A DNA stretch of 64,000 nucleotides from Poa pratensis (Eukaryota; Streptophyta; Magnoliopsida; Poales; Poaceae): the NCBI GenBank assembly GCA_947311845.1, contig CAMZMU010000041.1, positions 130,951,840-131,015,839 on the forward strand. Reading direction: 5' to 3'. The notes below the pieces were generated by a model that did no database searches, was not told the origin of the DNA, and was given only the letters and a program-made list of their open reading frames with translations. Shown one piece after another: positions 10,642-21,277 of the stretch. Position 1 is the first letter of the stretch. The number at the start of each line of letters is the position of its first letter. The position numbers were made by a program, and so were the translations under genes.

Positions 10642-13600
10642 TCATTCCGCGCATGGCTTTTTGCCTCCTGATCCATCTTGATAGTGAGCTGACTGTAGAA
10701 AAAGACACAAAACTGGTCAGTATCGGTGAGTTCTACAGAACTATCCTAAAAAATCAATGAATATATAGGATTGGTGACATCATACATGCTTCGTTACTGC
10801 ATTATCTTGGTACGCAGGAAAGAGCGCCTTGCGCGCGCGAATTGGTGTTGTCCTAGTAGAACATCAACATTTTAGTAGCATTCATAGGTATGGACTGTAC
10901 CAGCATAGGGTACTCAAAAAGTAATCTGGTTTAATTTTAATAAGGTTCTAATGCAAAAATACGTTAACCAGTTTAAACTTGTATGGTCTTGCTCACTTGT
11001 ATGTGTATTTGTTTCAAATTCGGACCAAGTATAGCTAAAGGATAAATTTTATCTAGAAATTCTTCTGATTTCCGTCCTTCTGTAGGTCTCAGGGTTTCAT
11101 GCATAGTAGATAAGCTTCTAACAAACATAATTCTTCAGTCTGATACTTGAAGCAAAGCAAATATATACATATATGTATACAGTAATAGAAGATAGCAACA
11201 GCTAGTACCGCCTGGCTTAAGACTCACTAAGGGTCAAACCTTACGCTCTAATTTGTAATACAGAACATAAACACTGATTGGTACTTCAAAAAGTGAAAGA
11301 TAGCCTGACATTTATCACCAATAAAATGAAGCTTGACATAAGCTGATGCTAGTACAATATAGCCGACTAAACCATATATGGTTCCCACAGATAATCTGCA
11401 GATTTTCTAACAACATAACAGTTAATTTGACGATAATGAATACGACGACAAATTTTGTTCCATACTACTTAGTATGAGATATCTTAGTAGAATAAATCAA
11501 CAACATTCATGAGGGCACTCCAGTTTGGTAGCAAAATCAGAGGGAAAGAGAAACTAAATACACATGCATGCATTCTACTATATTTATAACTGTTCAATTG
11601 TGAGTAGGATAAGCAAGGAACCAAATATCAATGATGTATATACAATAGCTCAGCATAAGGGTAGAGAAACAATATATAAAAAAGGTCATCTTCATCAAAT
11701 CGCCTGGTCAATGAGGTGAGATAACCAACCTCAAAACAGAAATAGCCGAGATAAATGGCTCCTCCTTCAGTTATTCATTCATTACTCAATGTGACTGTTC
11801 AAAGAAAGTAGAAGGAAGATTTCTTGCATTTGTTCTAAATATTCAGAATTGAATTGTTGCAATGTCGCAACCAATAGCAATGCATGACCGCAAGTGGGAC
11901 GAATTAAGGATGGCAGAAAATTATTTTTCTTCTCTTTGTGTTTGTTCCGCTTCCAAATTTTAGCAATTCTTCTCTTCTCTTTGTTTGTCCACATTCACAC
12001 AAATCTGACAGCATAAAAGCAATAATAGATAAGAGAAGTGGAAGAAGAAGATACTAACAAAAGCAACTTATGTATGAAGTACACACACAAATTACAAACT
12101 TCATTCTGGTTATGTAACATAAATATCGATAGAAAAACTCACCTCTTGCCCAGAATCTTGAAGAGCTTGCAAGGGTTCCACATGATCCTGGCCAATAATA
12201 ACAAATCGAGACCCTTTATTCTCGTTATTACTGCTATTACCATTTACATTCCTTTTGGCCAGATCTTCTAGTTGCTTCTGAAGCAATGGTGAAATACCAG
12301 CCAGGATGAATTGATGGTTGAAGTCAGTACAAAATCTTCTCAGGTCAATGTACCGAAAGTGATCCATAATTTTTACTACAAGAAACTAACAACAACTAAA
12401 TAGTGCCGTGAGAAATCTTAGGCTGAGTGGGTGTTGCAAGAGTTTGTTCAAATCATACAATTCAAAGGAAAATGTGCCGAAATATTGGCCAGATAGTTAG
12501 ATGAACATTTTCAAAGTCATGAACAATTAATGAAGCTTAACTTACCCAACAAAATACCCCTACTATAATAACCCCCGATATACTTATTCTTAAGCATTCC
12601 ATGCCATCAGAGTCAACGCCAGCGACCTCCTCCTCGGCAAGTCTGGCACCAGCAAGCTCCATTTGCTGCTCCTGGAAGATGCACACCGCAGGCAAACTAA
12701 ACTGAGCACCAAATGAGCAGATGCTAATAAAAGAGCCACACAACAGAAGAAAAGGAGGCACATCATGGTGGAACAAAACCAGGGATGAACGACGACGGAT
12801 CTGTTGGAAATAAGCACGACGTGGTGTAGTCCGAGTAGAGTAGGAATTAGGAGTCCTAATCCTACAAGGTTAGCTATACGAAATCTGCTATATATACATG
12901 TAAAGACCCCCGTGTAACCTGTACCGATTTGAGAAGAAATAAAGAAAGAAGCAAGGCTCGATAAGAGCCTCTGGCTACAAACGATTTTTCCTCGTGTGCG
13001 TGCGTTGTTTGCAAGTAGTACTAGCTTTGATTGACTGCACTGATCACGCTAGCAGCAAATACGTGTGTGCACGCTCTACGCGGAATCGTCTCATCGGAAG
13101 CTCGTCGTCTACGTCGGAAAGTACTCGGCGTATAGGGGCAAAACCAACAAGTGGTATCAGAGCCTGGTCAAGCGACGACGAGAAAAGGAAGAAGAAGAAG
13201 GCAGCGGCTGCGGTGAAACAGGCGCCGGTGACGTCCGAAGGTAGCGGCAAGCCGCTCATGATGATGTCAAGAACAAGTTCTGTGCCGATTCAGTATCCAA
13301 TGCTGACCGACACAAATTATGTGGTTTGGGCCACGAAGATGAAGTTCATCCTCCGAAACCTTCGTGTCTGGAAGGCTATAGAAGGCGAAGGCGCGGTGGA
13401 CGAAGAGGTCGACGAGGGCGCCATGGCTGCTCTCTCGCAGTCCGTACCAGACTCCATGGTGATGACCCTTGCCGATTACAAGACGGCGAAGGAAGCGTGG
13501 GGAGCAATACGGGAGATGCGAGTCGGCGAAGATAAGGTGATGCGTGCCCGTGCACAAGTGCTTAAGCGGCAGCTCAACAAGTTAGAGATGTCCAAAGGAG

Positions 13601-16600
13601 AAACAATCGCTGAGTATTCCGAGAAGATAACGAACTTGGCAAGTGAGATTAAATCTCTCGGAGGATCCGTCACGAATACAGATATCGTCGAGAAGCTGTT
13701 TTCATCGGTCACCGACGACTTCACGAATATTATCGGGACGATCGAGCAGTTCAGCGATATCACGAAGATGACGGTGCCTGAAGCGATTGGAAGATTGAAG
13801 ACACACGAAGAGAATCAGAAGGGAAGAAAAGAATTCAAGGATGATTGTGCGAAACTCATGTATTCTCAAGCTGATCTTGAAGCTCGACTTGCTAAAGAGC
13901 GGAAGAAAATGAGGGCTAAGCAACGCCCAGCGAAAAAGTACATCGCTGAGCAGGACGATGATGAGCAAGAAGACGATGAAGAAGAGGAGGAGGATGACGA
14001 CTCTCCGTCAAGGAGGAAGAAGTTTGACATAAAGAAAGTAAGGTGTCATAATTGTCGTGAACTCGGGCACTTCAAGTCTGATTGCTGGAAACCATTGAAG
14101 AAGGAAAGGGCTCTCATGGCCGAGGAAGAAGATGATAGTCCGATGCATTTGATGTGCGAACTGGTGGACGAGGACGATCCAACTCCTCAAGCGGTGGCTA
14201 AAGAAACTGACACGCTTGCGGATGAGAAAGTTTGCCTTCAATCTTCGAAAACTCGTGTCGATGCTACTGACGCGGGAGGTGACTCAAGAACTCATGGCGA
14301 TAGTACTGGTATGAAGGCATACGTGGTGCCAGAAGTCCACGAAGTACGACGTGGTATTGCGTCGAAAGGGAAAGAAGTGAAGACGTACATGGCGTCAGAA
14401 GTCCATGAAGTGCGGCGCAGTGTCACGTCGCAAGGCAAAGGAGTGGCTGTCGAAAGAATAGGCAACACTCAAGAAGGGAGGCACAAAGTGGTGTGGCAGA
14501 AGAGAACCTCGTCGACACCTCCACGCATAGAAGAAGTAGCAGCAAGCTCATGCACTGGTTCGGGTGCAGCTAGTAGCGGACGAGGAGCGCATGCAGCGAC
14601 TCCAGAAAGCAGCGGTGGTGGCAGAGTAACTTCACCTGCCAGGCCACTCGTTGGCAGGCCAAGCCAACTACATGTGGAGCCAGGATGGCCAAATGGTAGA
14701 GGCGGTCCAGAACAAAGAGGAGGGCTAGGAAGCCCAACTAGCAGGCCACACGATGGCAGCATGTGTGCTGTTTTGATCAGGCCAGAAGAAACAAGCTACC
14801 TAGCAAGATCGGGTGGATTAGGAGCAAGACACAGTCTAGCTTCAGCAGTATATGGGTTAGAGGAAGTTGTCCCAGTAAAGAGGATGGAATGGAGCACCAA
14901 TGGACAAACAGGTTGGGCTGGAGACCCAGCTCGGCCAGAACCAGGAGATCGGCCAGTTTGGCTAGAAGATCAAGCGTGCGGAGAGGAAGTTTCGCCAGGA
15001 GCGTTGGATGCAGAAGAAACGAGCGCGACGTTGGGCGCAGAAGAGTTTGTGGTACCGCCTCCTACAACACTGGAGTTGATGCAACGACTACCGATGCCGA
15101 CACGTATGCATCACGTGTTGGATTGCTATCCGAGGAAGGATGATGGGGTGAAGATGAAGAACGAAAAGCAATGTTTGCTCATCGAGGAACCGGTAAAATT
15201 TGAAGACACGGATACAACGGAATATTGGCGTGAAGCACTGTCGTTGGCAGAAGAGCGACAAGATGAATGTGCGGTGCATCTTGCGTGGCTACATTTGTTC
15301 AAGGTAATTATTTCGGAGATGAAGCCGATAAATTACAAAGAAGATTTCTTCAAAAGTACCGAAGAAAAGATGATGTTTGAAGACGCCGACAAAAAGGATT
15401 GTTGTCGTCAGAGTGAAGATGAGTCGACAAAAGTAAAGTCGATCTCATGGATGCCACGAGGAGCGGCGAAAGCAATGTCGATGATGAAGACTGAAGCAGC
15501 GAAGGTAAAACCAAAGGTCAAACATACGCGAAGCAACCGTCGTATTTGGGATCCAGGAGGAAGAGAAGCACACATCATGCTTAGGGGGTGAATGTTGGAA
15601 ATAAGCACGACGTGGTGTAGTCCGGGTAGAGTAGGAATTAGGAGTCCTAATCCTACAAGGTTAGCTATACGAAATCTGCTATATATACATGTAAAGACCC
15701 CGTGTAACCTGTACCGATTTGAGAAGAAATAAAGAAAGAAGCAAGGCTCGATAAGAGCCTCTGGCTACAAACGATTTTTCCTCGTGTGCGTGCGTTGTTT
15801 GCAAGTAGTACTAGCTTTGATCGACTGCACTGATCACGCTAGCAGCAAATACGTGTGTGCACGCTCTACGCGGAATCGTCTCATCGGAAGCTCGTCTTCT
15901 ACGTCGGAAAGTACTCGGCGTATAGGGGCAAAGCCAACAGGATCCACTCCTTGAACGCCTCTCAAGATCTGCAAGCAACTCATATCATACTTTGTAGACA
16001 AAAATACAAACATACTCGACGTAGCATCATGGAAGAAATAAACATGAATTTCAAAGTGACATGTGCTACTTGTATATTGAAAATCATACCATACTATGTA
16101 GACAAAATTACCAAATATACTGGACCTAGCATGATAAAAGAAATAGACATTTTTCATACTGCATATATCTCTCAAACAATGCTAACCATCATTTCAGAAT
16201 AAGCCAAAATATCTTGAGCACAAACATTTTGAGGCTAATAAGCAGCGAGGGAAAGCTAAAATATCAGCTTAAGAGGTGCATAACAAACATCCTGTTGCAA
16301 TCAAACAGAGAATCGAAAACAAACATCCTGCTGCAATCAAACAGACTGCTGCAATCAAACAAAGAATCGAAAACAAACACACACACACATACCAACTCCC
16401 AGCATGAACCATACACACTATTAGACAAATATTGTGGCTAGCCTAGACAAATAAAAACATCAGCAATTCAGACAAAGATAAGCACCATTTTCAGTCAGCG
16501 ATTAGGCACACACCTAAGAAAAAAACTAAAAACAGTGTGTGCAGTACTCTAATCATTATAAAATGCACCATGGTGACCTATAATGCACCGTTTCAATTTT

Positions 16601-17205
16601 AGTCTAAGAAGAACAAGATGGCAGATCAATCTATCAAAAGGATATATAAAAACATAGCTGTAGAGCAGATCGTACACACTTCAATCTATCAAAAGGAAAT
16701 AGGAAATGGTTCTCATGAAGAACATATCAAGTAATACAGAAGCTGCAGGCCAGATCAACACACACCTAATTAGAACCAAACCTGCAAGCATCAAACATGT
16801 GAATGAGCAAAAGAACACAACAAATAACCATGGGAAAACACAGATCGAAATTAGCCCTCACCTCAACCTCTGGCCCAGCCAGGAGTCCCCATCACGGCAG
16901 GCACCGGCGACGTGCTCTTCCACTGCAGAATTAGGAGGTAAGAAGAGAGCAGAGAGAAACGCAAAAACATGGGTAGCAGGTGTCCGATCCAAAAATGCAG
17001 AAAAACGAGGGTAGCAGTTTTGCACCTTGGTCGCGGCGGATAAGAAGCGGCATCGGCTTCAGCTGGGCCGAGCTGCTCCCTGGCGGAGGCTGCAGCGGGG
17101 GGCTGGACTGGTCCCTGGCAGCGGCGGCCGGCTGGACTGCGAGGACGAAACCCTAGATCGAGAAATAGGCGTCTAGGGCTCAGAACCAAGGAGATGACGG
17201 AGTAT
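10642..17205 (-). CDS. Candidate five-exon gene for a 120-residue protein, unknown function
   Basis: Coding exons on the minus strand are 12584-12671 (ATG at 12662), 12143-12375 and 10642-10692 (TGA at 10642-10644). Splice sites are GT-AG, including a GAG|GTGAGT donor at 12142 and a TTTTTCTACAG acceptor before 10692. Phases match across both junctions, giving 363 coding bases. Two upstream candidate leader exons are 16862-16922 (CTGCAG acceptor, GTGAGG donor) and 17030 to at least 17205 (CTAGGGTTT leader motif, AAG|GTGCAA donor). The protein (starts [12 protein letters not shown], later [17 protein letters not shown]) matches nothing I recognise. A Copia element (12802-15939) lies in the intron before the first coding exon, and Gypsy element A cuts the 5' end. 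It could be a decayed fragment of a larger gene; further exons inside the 1.45-kb last intron cannot be excluded. Confidence 0.4.
12802..13149 (+). repeat. 5' LTR of the gag-only Copia element
   Basis: Contains a TATATATACATG TATA-like box near 12889 and an AATAAAG polyadenylation-like motif near 12941. Differences from the 3' copy include CCGAGT/CCGGGT, GACCCCCG/GACCCCG and AAAACC/AAAGCC. Confidence 0.93.
13152..13164 (+). other. Primer binding site
   Basis: TGGTATCAGAGCC, complementary to the 3' end of initiator tRNA-Met, two bases after the 5' LTR. The same signal occurs at 2317 and, on the minus strand, at 1617-1628. Confidence 0.85.
13258..15591 (+). CDS. gag: Copia Gag with a 400-residue C-terminal extension
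   Basis: An intact frame of 777 residues from the ATG at 13258 (two further ATGs follow at once); the frame is open further upstream into the LTR. The N-terminus ([18 protein letters not shown]) and middle match UBN2-type Copia Gag, followed by an acidic stretch ([13 protein letters not shown]) and the zinc knuckle [14 protein letters not shown] at about 14047-14088. The sequence after the knuckle resembles the Gag-protease linker of Copia polyproteins, but no protease D-[TS]-G motif follows. The tail is rich in G, R, P and E, holds two copies of a VHEVRR unit (14336-14418) and ends in an [19 protein letters not shown] segment that weakly recalls the start of Copia RT. The tail may be a remnant of deleted pol. 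Confidence 0.85.
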   Translation: MMMSRTSSVPIQYPMLTDTNYVVWATKMKFILRNLRVWKAIEGEGAVDEEVDEGAMAALSQSVPDSMVMTLADYKTAKEAWGAIREMRVGEDKVMRARAQVLKRQLNKLEMSKGETIAEYSEKITNLASEIKSLGGSVTNTDIVEKLFSSVTDDFTNIIGTIEQFSDITKMTVPEAIGRLKTHEENQKGRKEFKDDCAKLMYSQADLEARLAKERKKMRAKQRPAKKYIAEQDDDEQEDDEEEEEDDDSPSRRKKFDIKKVRCHNCRELGHFKSDCWKPLKKERALMAEEEDDSPMHLMCELVDEDDPTPQAVAKETDTLADEKVCLQSSKTRVDATDAGGDSRTHGDSTGMKAYVVPEVHEVRRGIASKGKEVKTYMASEVHEVRRSVTSQGKGVAVERIGNTQEGRHKVVWQKRTSSTPPRIEEVAASSCTGSGAASSGRGAHAATPESSGGGRVTSPARPLVGRPSQLHVEPGWPNGRGGPEQRGGLGSPTSRPHDGSMCAVLIRPEETSYLARSGGLGARHSLASAVYGLEEVVPVKRMEWSTNGQTGWAGDPARPEPGDRPVWLEDQACGEEVSPGALDAEETSATLGAEEFVVPPPTTLELMQRLPMPTRMHHVLDCYPRKDDGVKMKNEKQCLLIEEPVKFEDTDTTEYWREALSLAEERQDECAVHLAWLHLFKVIISEMKPINYKEDFFKSTEEKMMFEDADKKDCCRQSEDESTKVKSISWMPRGAAKAMSMMKTEAAKVKPKVKHTRSNRRIWDPGGREAHIMLRG
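15593..15939 (+). repeat. 3' LTR of the gag-only Copia element
   Basis: Near-identical partner of 12802-13149, followed immediately by the target duplication GGATC. Confidence 0.93.
15945..16861. other. Intronic or intergenic AT-rich stretch with short repeats
   Basis: Lies between the Copia element and the candidate leader exon. 16285-16380 holds two or three imperfect copies of an AACAAACATCCTG-TGCAATCAAACAG unit followed by a CA run at 16377-16390. No coding sequence is evident. Confidence 0.5.
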
Positions 17206-17210
17206 ATGGC

Positions 17211-17702
17211 TGACATGGGTATACATATCGGGTACCCTACTATGAGGGTACCTGGTGCACGTAACGACTAAGGCCCAATATCGAAGAGCCTACTCGAAGC
17301 CCAAGACAAGAGGCCCAAGAAGATGGAGTACCCTCCAAGACTAGACATAGGCATAGTCGGTTTAGGCTTTCCTTATGTGTAAACTAGGTCGGTTACAAAC
17401 TCCCGAGACCCAGCCTATTTAAAGGCTGGGAGGGGTACCGATCTGGGACCAAGCCATACACGAACCACCAAAGCTCTTGCGAGATCATCAACTCGCCGGA
17501 GCTCCCCTGTAATCGCATAATCCACAATCAATACCAGACAAGCAGGAAGTAGGGTCTTTACCTCCACCCGAGGGGCCTGAACCTGGGTAAATCTTTGCCT
17601 CTGCTTGTCAGCCGACGAAACTACCAGTACTACCACGTTCTCTCCCCATAATCTCAACCCTAGGTCCTTAACCATGGGATTTGATGAGGGTACACCTCGT
17701 CA
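17211..17702 (+). repeat. 5' LTR of Gypsy element A
   Basis: Starts TGACATGGG and ends CCTCGTCA. The core promoter TATTTAAA (17416-17423) sits inside a perfect inverted repeat CCCAGCC...GGCTGGG (17409-17430). Confidence 0.95.
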
Positions 17703-17704
17703 AT

Positions 17705-17721
17705 TGGCGCCGTCTGTGGGA
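17705..17721 (+). other. Primer binding site of element A
   Basis: TGGCGCCGTCTGTGGGA, two bases after the LTR. It starts TGG, as expected for pairing with a tRNA CCA end; I cannot name the tRNA with confidence. The same site follows the element B LTR at 45251. Confidence 0.8.
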
Positions 17722-17763
17722 AAGAATAGTGCTGGACTCGCGGTTTCTTCGGTTCCATCGGAA

Positions 17764-17898
17764 AACGGCGACTCGCCGATCGGATCTACAAACGGCAACT
17801 CGCCGGCTGCATCGACAAACCAGAACTCGCCGACTCAGGCGGCACACGGCAACTCGCCGGCTCACTCGACAAACGGCAACACGCCAGCTTCACCCGCA
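17764..17898 (+). repeat. 27-bp in-frame tandem repeat, five copies
   Basis: Five consecutive 27-bp units, each centred on AACTCGCCG or a close variant and encoding 9-residue NGNSPAAST-like units. Element B has the same five units at about 45310-45444. The repeat length keeps the Gag frame. Confidence 0.9.
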
Positions 17899-19275
17899 AA
17901 AAGCACATCGGATCCTCTGATGGATTTCGAGCCACACTCGCCAGGATTCCAGGAGGCCTTCTCCGATCTCGAGTCAGGTTTGGGTTTAACCGTTGGTTCG
18001 TTCAATTTTTTCGTCAACAAGCTTGGTGTGCAGGACTTGACGGATCCACGCCAACTCGCGACTTTCGCACCCGAGGCTCCATCGGCTGCGGCTCCTTCGA
18101 CTGCGGATCTTTCCACTGCGTCCATACCATCATCGACCCTCCAAGCTTGTTCGTCTGCAACAACCATGTCCACACGAGAGATGCGCGAGCTCATTGAAGA
18201 GCTCCAGGGCGAGGAGGCCGAATCAGCATACCGCACAAACGATCCCGAGCTGGATCTCCCACTCGAGGATAGTTTCGACTGCGGGATCTCCCTCAGCGAC
18301 TTCGACGACCTCGAAACTCATATCGACAACCACGTCGACTCCGAGATCTGCGCCAACAACAACCTCGACTTCGAGACTCATAACAACCTCGCCGACGCCG
18401 AGATGGGCATAGGCGACGAAGACGTCGACTGCGAGATCCGTCCAGACGAACCACTCGATGAACATACAGGCTCAGACATGAGCCTCGATGAAGATGTCGA
18501 GTCCATGACGGGACTCGAAAGTACATACATATGCCCTCGGGTCATACCCCAACAGGTCTATGTGGCCATCGCCGCAGAAACATCAGAAACTGCGGCCAGT
18601 CGCAGGCCTACAGAATTCCCGTGCACAGTCACTATGCCGGACGGAGCCACAACCCTCACAATCACTGCTGAGATGGCAGCAAAAGCAGATAAAGTTATCA
18701 AGGAGTGCACAATGATGCCAGCAGACGCAACACAAGAAGAGATGTTGACCTTCCAGTACTTCAACTGGCAGGAGTCACTTCGACTGAAGCAGATAAGAGC
18801 CACACTCGAAGAACGCAAAAAGCAAGCTAGCTTGTCGAGTGTGCGCAGAAGACAGCTCTCCCTGAGCTCCACCGGGCGAGCAGACACAGGACGCAGATCA
18901 AGGTTGTCACACCTCTCGCCAGGCGAGAAGGCGGCACTCACCCGCAACTTAGGCAACTCCTTCATGACATACGACGAGGAAGGACTGCCGGTGCCCAAAA
19001 CAGCAGCAGGTGCTCTCTACACCGCTGCAGCATACCTGGAGGCAATCAAGCCCCCAGCGGATGACCCCAACGCAAAACTACACCGCCAACAGATCAAATC
19101 ACTCGCCTTAGCTGCAAAGGCCATACGCCAAGTTCCAAGAACTCCAGGTGGGAGTCGAGACCGTGCCCTAGTCGACGCACCTCGGGAAGAGCATAATCAC
19201 AGTGGTCGTCGCCACCACTCGAAGGAAAGAAGCGGCTCGCGAAGGCGCAGGTCCAGGAGCAGATCACGCAGATCT

Positions 19276-20640
19276 ACAGTAGCGACTCATACTCTGATCG
19301 AGAGCCTGAGCCACATGGAGCTCTGTGCTTCACTCGACGCGTCCGCGAGACACGGATGCCCAAAGGATTCAAACTCACATCCGAACAGCCCAAGTACACG
19401 GGTCGACAGGAACCTTCCGGGTGGCTGGAAGATTACAGGCTGGCAGTTGCGTGCCAGCGGGGCACCAACACTACAGCCATGCAGTACATACGACTCATGC
19501 TCGAAGGCACAGCTCGCGACTGGCTCAAGGCCCTACCTCCATCAACATACGACTCGTGGGATCACTTCCGCAGGGATTTCGTCAAAAACTTCGAGCCTCT
19601 ATGTGAGCGCCCGAAAACATTCGAGGAGCTGCGGGCCTGCGTTCAGCGTTCAGACGAAACGTTGAGGTCATACATCAGACGATGGACTGAGATACGTAAC
19701 TCAGTTGGAGTGGTTTCAGAAGATATGGCCATGGATGTTTCGTCATGGGCCTCGCCAGGCGAGACTCAAAGAAGCACTTGGCCGCCAAAAGCCAAAATCT
19801 GTAGCCCACCTCTGCAGATCGCGACTGAGTGGGCAGATGGAGAGGATATGGCACGCACCACACGCGGGTCCTCACCCCGTGACAAACATGAGAATAGCAG
19901 TCGAAGCCATAGAGACTCGTACAGAGACGACCGAAGGCGCAAACGTTCAAAACGTCATTACGACGATGACAGACCCGAATTCATGGCGGCTGGGTTCTCC
20001 ACACCCCGCAATGATCAGGACAGAAGCGACCGACGGTCGGAAGATCGGCGAGACAGTCGAGATGATCGGCGAGACAGTCGAGATGATCGTCGAGACAGTC
20101 GAGATGATCGAGACGGCCAACGCAGTGACAGCTACAAGAGGAAGGATTGGCGCAAGTCACGGGCACAATCTGAGCGATCATTCGAAGAAAAGATGGACGC
20201 TGATTGCAGATTCCACCTGTACAAGGGGGACGATGGAAAACTGCGATCCAACCACTCGATGAGAAACTGCAGGGAGTTCGACCAAATGGCGACTGATTAC
20301 GTAAATCGCAGAAAGGCAGCAGCCGCACAAGCACCTGCACCCGTGCCTCAGCCAAACAACGTGCCTGTTCTGATGGCACCACCTCCACCACCACAGCCTG
20401 CCCCAGGCGGAAATCTCGCGGGTGCCATACAGCCCGTGCCTCGGGTGGACGAACCACAGTACCCTCCGCCCCAAGGGCAGATGTACATGATACAGAAAGG
20501 TCGACCTTCCAACAGGGAGCAAAAACTTCGCACTCGACAGGTAAACATGGCGGTCATGTCACCTCCTGCGGTAACAGAATACTTGAAGGGAGCCGAAACT
20601 ACAATAAGCTTCAGCAAAGAGGACCACCCTCCATCGGTTG
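19276..20640 (+). pseudogene. gag: Gag core of element A
   Basis: Retrotransposon Gag capsid core: MPKGFKLTSEQPKYTG from the ATG at 19356, then ARDWLKALPPSTYDSWDHF and FEPLCERPKTFEELR. 19735-19800 holds several small indels relative to element B that garble about 20 residues and then restore the frame. An Arg/Asp/Ser-rich stretch with 21-bp tandem units (20043-20105) precedes a zinc-knuckle-like C-x2-H-x12-H-x4-C (about 20203-20277) and a proline-rich linker (PPPPPQPAPGG). Confidence 0.8.
20043..20105 (+). repeat. 21-bp in-frame tandem repeat in Gag
   Basis: Three near-perfect units of GATCGGCGAGACAGTCGAGAT encoding DRRDSRD. Element B (53633-53695) has a different arrangement of the same unit, so copy number varies between elements. 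Confidence 0.85.
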
Positions 20641-21277
20641 TTCGACCAGGGCACTCTGCTCTGGTACTCGACGCGCAAATTGGAGGCTACGCCATGTCCA
20701 AGGTCTTCATGGATGGTGGGAGCGGCATAAACATCATCTTCGCAGATACGCTCCGCAAAATGAACAGGTCAGTCGAAAACCTGCCAAGATCTCAAATACC
20801 TTCCACGGTATCGTTCCAGGGAAAGCAATAAGCCCAGAGGGCACCATACAACTCGACGTAACGTTCGGGGACAAGCACCACTTCAGGACAGAGTCGATTG
20901 AGTTCGAAGTGGTCGACTGGAAGTCACAATACCATGCTATACTTGGACGCCCGACGTTCGCTCGATTCATGGCGGTGCCACATTATGCATACCTCCAGCT
21001 GAAGATGCCTGGACCAAAAGGAGTAATCACAGTCAAGGGGAACTTCCAAAAGTCTGACTCTTGCGACCGAGAATTCAGCAAAATCTCTGAGATGTTTGGC
21101 ATGGAAGCAACACTCGCCGATCTAGCGGTCTCCAACGATCGAACACTTATGCCAGAGCACAAAAAGGTGGCAGTCGACAGAGCATTCAGTGCCACCAACG
21201 ACACAAGATCGCATCAGGTGCACCCGACTGACCCGACCAAGACAGTCAATGTCTCGTCGAGTCTGCCTATCGCATAG
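20640..21277 (+). pseudogene. pol: Aspartic protease region of element A
   Basis: VLDAQIGGYAMSKVFMDGGS, then GINIIF: the Asp-Gly-Gly-Ser catalytic loop of plant Gypsy proteases, near 20708-20725. One base is missing near 20791 relative to element B (AGATC-TCAAAT), ending that frame at 20831. The correct frame resumes with VVDWKSQYHAILGRPTF (20909 on) and stops at an in-frame TAG at 21275-21277, present also in element B. Confidence 0.8.

Larger units (their letters stand above)
12802..15939 (+). mobile_element. Gag-only Copia retrotransposon
   Basis: LTRs of about 348 bp (12802-13149 and 15593-15939, TGTTGGAA to CCAACA) with target duplication GGATC at 12797-12801 and 15940-15944. The primer site TGGTATCAGAGCC begins at 13152; the purine tract TAGGGGGTG lies just before 15593. 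By eye the LTRs differ at about five positions, so the insertion is fairly recent. The whole interior is one open frame encoding Gag plus a long unknown tail. There is no protease, integrase or RT, so it depends on another Copia element for movement. Confidence 0.95.
17674..19275 (+). pseudogene. gag: N-terminal half of element A Gag
   Basis: A long Gag N-terminal extension. The frame is open from inside the LTR through the primer site; candidate starts are ATGs at 17674 and 17920. It begins with five 9-residue repeats of the form [NH]-x-N-[ST]-P-x4 (17764-17898), then an acidic, Asp/Glu-rich segment (about 18240-18500), a central region and an SR-rich stretch (SRSRSRR, about 19230-19275). 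At about 19274 one base is missing relative to element B (AGATC-TAC versus AGATCATAC), which throws the rest of Gag into another frame. Confidence 0.8.

Noticed and set aside
11782..11994. Additional exon of the candidate minus-strand gene
   Set aside because: The frame contains a plausible peptide but lacks convincing splice sites that keep phase with the neighbouring exons.
20178..20522. Minus-strand ORFs opposite Gypsy gag
   Set aside because: They mirror the codon bias of the sense Gag frame, carry no splice signals or domains, and recur in element B only because gag itself is conserved.
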